Shown here: piece after piece, positions 33,867 to 38,621 of the stretch
How positions within the stretch are numbered: position 1 is the stretch's first letter
Layout of the letters: every line of letters begins with the position of its first letter
Assembly (NCBI GenBank): GCA_024404915.1
Contig: JAKSPJ010000019.1
Coordinates: forward strand, 1-38,621
Length of the DNA stretch: 38,621 nt
Origin: Oscillospiraceae bacterium
GTDB taxonomy: Bacteria > Bacillota > Clostridia > Oscillospirales > Ruminococcaceae
Direction: 5' to 3'
Translations under genes and position numbers: made by a program
The notes under the pieces: generated by a model
What the model was told of the DNA's origin: nothing
The model's input: the letters and a program-made list of their open reading frames with translations, nothing else
Databases searched by the model: none

Positions 33867-34688
33867 TCATTTTTTTTGACAAATCAGCAGTCCAAAGGAA
33901 ACACTCGTTGTCAGCTGATTGAAAGACAGCAATTTCTCAGCGTCTTCTCTGGATGTTTTATGGGAATACGGCGTCATGGCAAACAGCGTCTGCAAATCTT
34001 CCCTCGGCACTGTAATCTGATAATCAATTCTCTTCATATCCACCATCTGAAATCCTCCGGATGCTTCCACCACAGGACGGTTTTCATATGGCCGTTCATA
34101 GACTGCCGTTTTCAATTCCCACAAATGTTTCTCCAGCGGAATGGCACGAATCAGAACACCACGATCAGACAATATGCGGGCAAATTCTTTTTCTTCACAG
34201 GGGGCAAAAAGGTTCAGAATACAGTCGCAGGACTGATCTTCCAACGGAATACGGTTTACGGAAGCGACCGCCCAGGCAGTCTGGGAACCCATGCCGCATT
34301 CTTTCGCACGATTTGCCGCAAAACGCAGAATCTCCGGGGAAATATCAATACCGCACAGACTAGCCTGTATCCCATTCTTCTGCAAGGCAGAAAGCACACC
34401 GCAGGAATACCAGCCTTCTCCGCAGCCAATATCTGCAATTGCAGAAACACGATATTGCAAAACAGACTCTACAATACGATCCAACAACTGCTGATAATAA
34501 CCTCGATTCAAAAAATCCCGGCGTGCCGCTGCCATGACTGCATCATCACCACGCTGACGATGCTTCTGCCGCTGGAGCAGATTCACATACCCGGAACGGG
34601 CACAGTCAAAGCTGTGCCCTTTTGAGCACAAAAAACGCTTTTCTTCCCGAAGAAATATCCCTCCGCATACCGGACAAGTGATATTCAT
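33867..34688 (-). CDS. rlmA: 23S rRNA (guanine-N1)-methyltransferase RlmA
   Basis: A 273-residue SAM-dependent methyltransferase acting on G745 or G748 of 23S rRNA helix 35. The N-terminal zinc site is complete: Cys5, Cys8, Cys21, His25 in 'CPVCGGIF' and 'CSKGHSFD', followed by the family motif 'ARSGYVNLLQ'. The SAM-binding loop is 'IADIGCGEGWYS' with 'GIDISPEIL'. The start codon overlaps the larC stop as ATGA, so translation is coupled. Its presence at the end of the cofactor operon looks like an operon join rather than a shared pathway. Members of this family can affect macrolide or orthosomycin response. Confidence 0.9.
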   Translation of the reverse strand: MNITCPVCGGIFLREEKRFLCSKGHSFDCARSGYVNLLQRQKHRQRGDDAVMAAARRDFLNRGYYQQLLDRIVESVLQYRVSAIADIGCGEGWYSCGVLSALQKNGIQASLCGIDISPEILRFAANRAKECGMGSQTAWAVASVNRIPLEDQSCDCILNLFAPCEEKEFARILSDRGVLIRAIPLEKHLWELKTAVYERPYENRPVVEASGGFQMVDMKRIDYQITVPREDLQTLFAMTPYSHKTSREDAEKLLSFNQLTTSVSFGLLICQKK

Positions 34689-35935
34689 AGATTTTCTGTC
34701 ACATCCTTCTCGACCTGCATTTTGACAGCATGTAAGGACATTTGATTCTGTCTTGCAATGGTTGCCAAATCTTCATATTCCAGTTTTGTATGTACCGTTC
34801 CATAGCCTTCAGAGAATTTTACACGCACATCACCCAATGGTGAATGCACTGTTTTTTCACTGCGGAACTGAACTGTCCGCCGGCAAGCGTGCTCCCGAAT
34901 GCCAATGGTGCTGGTATGCAGAAAAATCAATTCCAACATTTGTTCCTTTTTCTCTTCATGACACAACACAGTCAATAACACGCCGGGTCTTCCCTTTTTC
35001 ATTGTAACGGGTGTGGTGAAAACATCCAATGCGCCATTCTCCATTAGAATCTGCTGAGCAAAGCCGATTTCTTCCCCTGTCATATCATCCAGATTGCAAA
35101 CCAACTCAGCAATTATCTCTTTCTCAGATGCTGTTTCACCGAGAAACGCACGAATACAATTGAGTTTTGGAAAAGCTTTTTTTCCAAAGCCATACCCGGT
35201 TTTCATAACACGCATAACAGGCATTGAAGAAAATGCATTCGCAAAGTATTTCAGCAAAGCAGCACCGGTGGGTGTACATAACTCCCCATCAATATCGCCG
35301 CTGTAAATCGGCACATCCTGCAAAAGAATCGCTGTAGCCGGTGCAGGAACCGGCAGAATACCATGGGCGCATTTCACATAGCCGCTTCCGACATGCACAG
35401 GGGAAACAATAACCTGCTCTGGAGCAAGCATTTCCATCAGTATGCAAACAGCTGCAATATCTGCAATTGCATCCTTAGTACCAACCTCATGGAAATGAAT
35501 CTCTGAAACACTTTTTCCATGCACTTTTCCCTCGGCTTCCGCAATCAGAGTATACACATTCATCGTGTCTCTTTTCACCTGTTCAGACACTTGCAAATCC
35601 TGAATTTGCTGAAAAACAGACGCCAGAGAAGCGTGATGATGCTCATCTTCGTGATGGTGATGCTCATGATGATGCTCTCCTTCATGATGGTGATGCTCAT
35701 GATGGTGCGTATGTACATCATGACTGTGTTCTTCTTCACCATGAATTAGAACAGACACCTGACTGCCAAGAATCCCTGACTGCATAACAGACTCTGCCTG
35801 GACTTTCGTATCTGATAAGCCAATGCGATTCATTTTCTGTATAAATGCTTCCTGATCAGGCAGCAATTCCAGCAGCGCCGCAGTCAGCATATCTCCTGCT
35901 GCACCCATTCCGCATTCCAGATAAAGAGTTCTCAT
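34685..35935 (-). CDS. larC: Nickel-pincer cofactor biosynthesis protein LarC, unsplit, His-rich
   Basis: A 416-residue nickel insertase acting last in nickel-pincer nucleotide synthesis. 'LYLECGMGAAGDMLTAALLE' at the start, 'IHFHEVGTKDAIADI', 'VGSGYVKCAHGILPVPAPAT' and 'TPTGAALLKYF' mark the LarC1 half. 'CNLDDMTGEEIGFA', 'MKKGRPGVLLTVLC' and 'TSTIGIREH' mark the LarC2 half. In Lactobacillus plantarum the two halves are joined by programmed frameshifting; here they are one frame. Residues 70-101 contain 20 histidines, a probable nickel store. The start at 35935 uses GGAGG located in the last codons of larB; the gap to larB is one base. Confidence 0.95.
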   Translation of the reverse strand: MRTLYLECGMGAAGDMLTAALLELLPDQEAFIQKMNRIGLSDTKVQAESVMQSGILGSQVSVLIHGEEEHSHDVHTHHHEHHHHEGEHHHEHHHHEDEHHHASLASVFQQIQDLQVSEQVKRDTMNVYTLIAEAEGKVHGKSVSEIHFHEVGTKDAIADIAAVCILMEMLAPEQVIVSPVHVGSGYVKCAHGILPVPAPATAILLQDVPIYSGDIDGELCTPTGAALLKYFANAFSSMPVMRVMKTGYGFGKKAFPKLNCIRAFLGETASEKEIIAELVCNLDDMTGEEIGFAQQILMENGALDVFTTPVTMKKGRPGVLLTVLCHEEKKEQMLELIFLHTSTIGIREHACRRTVQFRSEKTVHSPLGDVRVKFSEGYGTVHTKLEYEDLATIARQNQMSLHAVKMQVEKDVTENL

Positions 35936-35936
35936 A

Positions 35937-36689
35937 TTATCCTCCGATATGATTAATCTGACTTGCCTGATAAGCCGCACCAAAGCCATTATCAATATTC
36001 ACAACACTCACTCCGCTTGCGCAGGAATTCAGCATGGCAAGCAATGCTGTCAAACCGCCGAAGGCTGTGCCATATCCAACACTGGTAGGTACTGCAATAA
36101 CCGGGCAAGCAGCAAGCCCTCCCACCACGCTGGCAAGGGCGCCTTCCATGCCTGCAATCACAATAATCACTCTCGCACGCATGATATCATCCATATGGGA
36201 CAGCAGCCGATGCAGACCGGACACACCAACATCATGTATGCACTTTACAGGATTTCCCAAAACCTGAGCTGTAAATGCTGCCTCTTCTGCAACAGGGATA
36301 TCACTGGTACCACCGGTCAATATCAGAATGGTTCCCTGACAATCCGGTGACGGCATCTGTCCAATCAAGCCGATTTTTCCGCAGGATTGATAAAAAAGCG
36401 GAAGCTGTAACTGAATCACTCCCGCTTTTTCTTCATCCAATCTTGTAATCAGTACTCGCTCCTGCCCATTTTTCTGCATAGAACGAACAATCCCGATGAT
36501 TTGCTCAGCGGTTTTTCCCGCACCATAAATTACTTCTGATACGCCCTGTCGAATGCCACGATGCAAATCTACAGCTGCAAAACCAATTTCATCAAATGGA
36601 GACTGCCGCATGGATAATACAGCTTCCTCCACTGTCATAGAATGATCTGCAACCATTTTCAGCAGAGCTTCCAATTCATTCTTCTGCAT
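35937..36689 (-). CDS. larB: Nickel-pincer cofactor biosynthesis carboxylase/hydrolase LarB
   Basis: A 250-residue protein with a PurE-like C-terminal domain. In the characterised pathway LarB carboxylates nicotinic acid adenine dinucleotide and hydrolyses it to pyridinium-3,5-biscarboxylate mononucleotide. Motifs are 'GIRQGVSEVIYGAGKTAEQI', 'LILTGGTSDIPVAEEA', 'DVGVSGLHRLL' and 'VIAGMEGALASVVGGL'. The ATG at 36689 shares a base with the stop of the preceding gene (TGATG), so translation is coupled and no separate strong site is present. A TTG at 36692 is an alternative. Confidence 0.95.
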   Translation of the reverse strand: MQKNELEALLKMVADHSMTVEEAVLSMRQSPFDEIGFAAVDLHRGIRQGVSEVIYGAGKTAEQIIGIVRSMQKNGQERVLITRLDEEKAGVIQLQLPLFYQSCGKIGLIGQMPSPDCQGTILILTGGTSDIPVAEEAAFTAQVLGNPVKCIHDVGVSGLHRLLSHMDDIMRARVIIVIAGMEGALASVVGGLAACPVIAVPTSVGYGTAFGGLTALLAMLNSCASGVSVVNIDNGFGAAYQASQINHIGG

Positions 36690-37003
36690 CAATGATTTTT
36701 TGAAAGAACATTATGCAGCGTACCGGCAGGATCCCGAATCAAAAGAGAAGCAATCCAGATTACCATGCCCAGAACAACAACTGTGAAGCCGAGAAAAGCA
36801 TCATTCAGCATATCAGCAGCTGCAGGTGTAAAATATGCAGAGCCAATCTCAATATATTCTGCGCAGGCATCCACAAGCCACATCAAGGACGCACCCCAAT
36901 ACATCAGCACCAAGGTTCCGATTTTCAGATTTCTTGCCCTGGCATTACAATACCACACTAAGGTTGATATGACAGCTGCGCTTATGGAAATAAGCAAAGT
37001 CAT
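36689..37003 (-). CDS. Small membrane protein of the lar operon (104 aa)
   Basis: A 104-residue protein with three hydrophobic segments: 'MTLLISISAAVISTLVWY', 'LVLMYWGASLMWLVDACAEY' and 'AFLGFTVVVLGMVIWIASLL'. Charged residues lie between them. No named family is recognised. Its ATG overlaps the stop of the preceding small gene (ATGA), and its own stop overlaps the larB start (TGATG). It is therefore translated in step with both. The place suggests membrane work for the cofactor pathway, such as nickel or precursor uptake, but this is inference from position only. Confidence 0.8.
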   Translation of the reverse strand: MTLLISISAAVISTLVWYCNARARNLKIGTLVLMYWGASLMWLVDACAEYIEIGSAYFTPAAADMLNDAFLGFTVVVLGMVIWIASLLIRDPAGTLHNVLSKNH

Positions 37004-37401
37004 ACCGGAACCTCCTCAGTCGTTGAATCGCTTTGCTCCTGATTCACAAGCTGTTTCAAATGAATCTTATCCGAAACGACGCACATTACACCCCAGACGG
37101 CAGTGACAAGTACAGCCATACCAACGCCGCTGGTTGCCATTTCATGCAATACAACAGTAAGTTCCTGGGCATCAGCCGCAGCGGTCAGGAAAGGTGGAAA
37201 GGGAGAAATCTCTCCATGCCACAAATGCTCCATAGCCAACAATGCAGAACCGCCCCACAACAATTTATTAAGCCAACCAAGTTTCTCAGAAAAAGAAATC
37301 TTATCAGTAGAAACAGGGTGCTTTTCCTCGTGCTTCTGCATCATCTTTTTTCCAATTGTCGTTACGATAGCTTCCGTAGTTGGAACAATAAAACATGCCA
37401 T
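37000..37401 (-). CDS. Small membrane protein of the lar operon (133 aa)
   Basis: A 133-residue protein. The N-terminal stretch 'MACFIVPTTEAIVTTIGKKM' is partly hydrophobic, then a His/Lys/Glu segment 'MQKHEEKHPVSTDKISFSEK', two hydrophobic segments ('LNKLLWGGSALLAMEHLWHG', 'GVGMAVLVTAVWGVMCVVSD') and an acidic tail. The His residues and the acidic tail could bind a metal, but this is not shown. The start at 37401 follows GGAGG at 8 nt; the longer frame to 37461 has no site. It lies 72 bp after larE and overlaps the next gene by 4 bp. Confidence 0.8.
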   Translation of the reverse strand: MACFIVPTTEAIVTTIGKKMMQKHEEKHPVSTDKISFSEKLGWLNKLLWGGSALLAMEHLWHGEISPFPPFLTAAADAQELTVVLHEMATSGVGMAVLVTAVWGVMCVVSDKIHLKQLVNQEQSDSTTEEVPV

Positions 37402-37429
37402 AATTTTAACCTCCAGATAAAATATTGAA

Positions 37430-37464
37430 CGTGCACATAGAAATACGTTACAATTATGCACACG
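37430..37464 (-). other. Inverted repeat between larE and the 133-aa gene
   Basis: Arms CGTGTGCATA and TATGTGCACG can pair over ten positions in RNA with two G-U pairs, with a 15-nt loop. It could be an operator, a processing site or a weak attenuator inside the operon. Confidence 0.4.
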
Positions 37465-37473
37465 ATATGTCCA

Positions 37474-38286
37474 TTAAATCTTTTTCAGAATTCCGTCATT
37501 CATACTTCCGCTGCGAAATCCCTGCAAATCCAAACTGATATTCCGGAATCCTGCATCTTTCAATTGTTGAATAATGGTATCTCTGTGCTCCAGAATCGTC
37601 ATAAAATCCTGGGGCAGCACTTCAATCCGTGCATCCTCCCCAATCAGACGCACTCTTTTCTGTATAATGCCAAGCTGCGACAAAGAGTCCTCTCCTATTT
37701 CAATCATGGCTAAGGCCTTCTCAGTAATCGGCTGACCATAGGGAATACGAGAAGCAAGACAAGCAAGAGACGGTTTATCCCAGGTCGGCAAACCCATTTG
37801 CAGAGAGAGTTGTCGGATATCTGATTTTGTAAAACCAAATTCCTGAAGCGGACTGCTGATTTCTAACTCCTGCAAAGCACGCTTGCCGGGGCGATAATCC
37901 TGTAAATCATCCAGATTAGACCCATCCACAAGCACGTTATAGCCATTTTCCATAGCAGCCCGTTTCATTTCCTGAAAGAGTATTTTTTTGCAATGGTAGC
38001 AGCGATCAGGTGGATTGCTGCGAAAAGCATTCATATCCAATACATGCAACGGCAGCGATATCAACGGGATATTGTATTTATTACAAAAACGCACTGCCTC
38101 AAATGACTCAGCCTTAGAAACAAAAGGAGTGCAGGCCATAACAGCAATAACACTGTCTTCCAAAACGGCCTTCGCAGATGCCAACAAAAAAGCAGAATCC
38201 ACTCCTCCAGAGAAGGCAACGGCAATCCTCTGCACAGTCAGGAAATATTCTTTTAGTTTTTCATACTTTCGATTCAGGTATTGCAT
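37474..38286 (-). CDS. larE: Nickel-pincer cofactor sulfur transferase LarE
   Basis: A 270-residue PP-loop enzyme. 'VAFSGGVDSAFLL' at 23-35 is the ATP-binding loop. Cys176 in 'SLACLASRIPYG' corresponds to the sacrificial cysteine known from the L. plantarum enzyme, which gives its sulfur to the pyridinium dicarboxylate precursor. Other cysteines (96, 99 in 'DRCYHCK') may carry metal. First gene of the operon; the start at 38286 follows AGGGAG at 5 nt with a clear promoter upstream. The single-Cys dethiolating mechanism is likely but the cluster-type alternative cannot be excluded. Confidence 0.95.
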   Translation of the reverse strand: MQYLNRKYEKLKEYFLTVQRIAVAFSGGVDSAFLLASAKAVLEDSVIAVMACTPFVSKAESFEAVRFCNKYNIPLISLPLHVLDMNAFRSNPPDRCYHCKKILFQEMKRAAMENGYNVLVDGSNLDDLQDYRPGKRALQELEISSPLQEFGFTKSDIRQLSLQMGLPTWDKPSLACLASRIPYGQPITEKALAMIEIGEDSLSQLGIIQKRVRLIGEDARIEVLPQDFMTILEHRDTIIQQLKDAGFRNISLDLQGFRSGSMNDGILKKI

Positions 38287-38301
38287 ATTATCTCCCTACA
38301 A

Positions 38302-38330
38302 ATTATAGCATATTCTCGGTAAAAAGTCAA
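38302..38330 (-). promoter_or_regulatory. Sigma-A promoter of the lar operon
   Basis: Minus strand TTGACT, 17-bp spacer, TATAAT with TGC before the -10, 16 bp upstream of the larE ATG. Confidence 0.8.
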
Positions 38331-38435
38331 TTATATTTGCACCATTATTACATATTTATAGATGAATATGACAAATAGTATAGACAAGTGTAAAAGGTCC
38401 CCAATAACACTCTGATGGGCTATTCATATAAAAAT

Positions 38436-38472
38436 AAAAAGCACCTAATTTCATTAGAAAATAGGTACTTTT
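38436..38472 (-). terminator. Terminator after the tRNA gene
   Basis: Minus-strand stem AAAAGTACCTATTTT / AATTAGGTGCTTTTT with a short loop and T-rich tail, about 7 bp beyond the tRNA 3' end. Confidence 0.75.
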
Positions 38473-38478
38473 ATACAG

Positions 38479-38552
38479 TGGGCCATCGGGGACTCGAACC
38501 CAGGACCGACCGGTTATGAGCCGGGAGCTCTAACCAACTGAGCTAATGGCCC
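38479..38552 (-). tRNA. tRNA with CAU anticodon, probably tRNA-Met (elongator)
   Basis: A 74-nt cloverleaf on the minus strand: acceptor GGGCCAT pairing with ATGGCCC plus discriminator A, D arm TAGCTCAGTTGGTTAGAG, anticodon loop CTCATAA, T arm GGTTCGAGTCC. CCA is not encoded. A CAU anticodon also occurs in tRNA-Ile2 (lysidine modified), which I cannot exclude by eye. Confidence 0.9.
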
Positions 38553-38567
38553 TTATATTTAAAATGA

Positions 38568-38593
38568 AAACCCAGAGCAAAAGCTCTGGGTTT
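38568..38593 (-). terminator. Terminator after the 5S rRNA
   Basis: Perfect 11-bp stem AAACCCAGAGC / GCTCTGGGTTT with a 4-nt loop and following T-rich sequence on the minus strand, placed between the 5S rRNA 3' end and the tRNA gene. Confidence 0.85.
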
Positions 38594-38597
38594 ATTG

Positions 38598-38621
38598 AGC
38601 CGGCATCGATCTATTTTCCCA
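38598..38621 (-). rRNA. rrf: 5S ribosomal RNA, 3' end only
   Basis: The minus-strand sequence TGGGAAAATAGATCGATGCC followed by GGCT matches the conserved 3' end of clostridial 5S rRNA (GGGAGAATAGGTCG-type). The rest lies beyond the right edge. It implies that an rRNA operon ends here. Confidence 0.75.

Noticed and set aside
35640..35735. GATGATGGTGATG-rich repeat as a regulatory or satellite element
   Set aside because: It encodes the His-rich stretch of LarC in frame and needs no other explanation.

Overview
The window looks like chromosomal DNA of a cellulosome-producing Ruminococcus (Oscillospiraceae, Clostridia), in the neighbourhood of R. flavefaciens or R. champanellensis. This is inferred from three secreted proteins with type I dockerin repeats (a GH9-CBM3c cellulase, a GH43 arabinanase-like enzyme and a protein of unknown function), Thr-rich linkers, strong Shine-Dalgarno sites, sigma-A promoters with 17-bp spacers, and a Gram-positive style gene set. 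There is no phage, insertion sequence or CRISPR array; most of it is ordinary chromosome with dense operons.

Layout. 1-4600 (minus, running off the left edge): a giant BspA-like leucine-rich-repeat protein with no signal peptide, three homologous LRR modules, a 10-residue-period coiled coil, a Pro-Gln repeat and a 7-residue Glu-Ile-Pro repeat. 5020-9173 (minus): an operon of a CNNM/CBS membrane protein, an in-frame fusion of dephospho-CoA kinase with an M18 aminopeptidase, and a class 3 lipase-like protein. 9443-11579 (minus): a wall-anchored-type surface protein and an SLC13-type permease. 11979-13442 (plus): a secreted beta-helix protein with a second domain I cannot name. 13650-18632 (minus): an S-adenosylhomocysteine/adenosine recycling operon (ahcY, purine nucleoside phosphorylase, an unknown gene, mtaD) followed by an EamA transporter.

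18993-26466 (plus) is one apparent operon: nicotinate phosphoribosyltransferase, a cytosolic clan GH-A glycosidase-like protein, a HAD phosphatase, indolepyruvate:ferredoxin oxidoreductase (iorA, iorB) and phenylacetate-CoA ligase. IorAB plus the ligase fit interconversion of aryl acids, aryl-CoA and aryl pyruvates, which fits known ruminococcal use of phenylacetate. A small zinc-ribbon protein follows. 27129-33437 holds the cellulosomal genes: GH9 and GH43 transcribed divergently, then the dockerin protein of unknown function.

33867-38286 (minus) is a tightly coupled operon for the nickel-pincer nucleotide cofactor: larE, two small membrane proteins, larB, an unsplit larC with a 20-histidine stretch, and the 23S rRNA methyltransferase rlmA. 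No lactate racemase gene (larA) is present. The right edge carries a tRNA with CAU anticodon and the 3' end of a 5S rRNA, the tail of an rRNA operon.

The observations most worth following are the CoaE-M18 fusion with an internal ribosome binding site, the two uncharacterised membrane proteins inside the lar operon, the secreted protein at 11979, the dual SAH route, and the architecture of the giant LRR protein.
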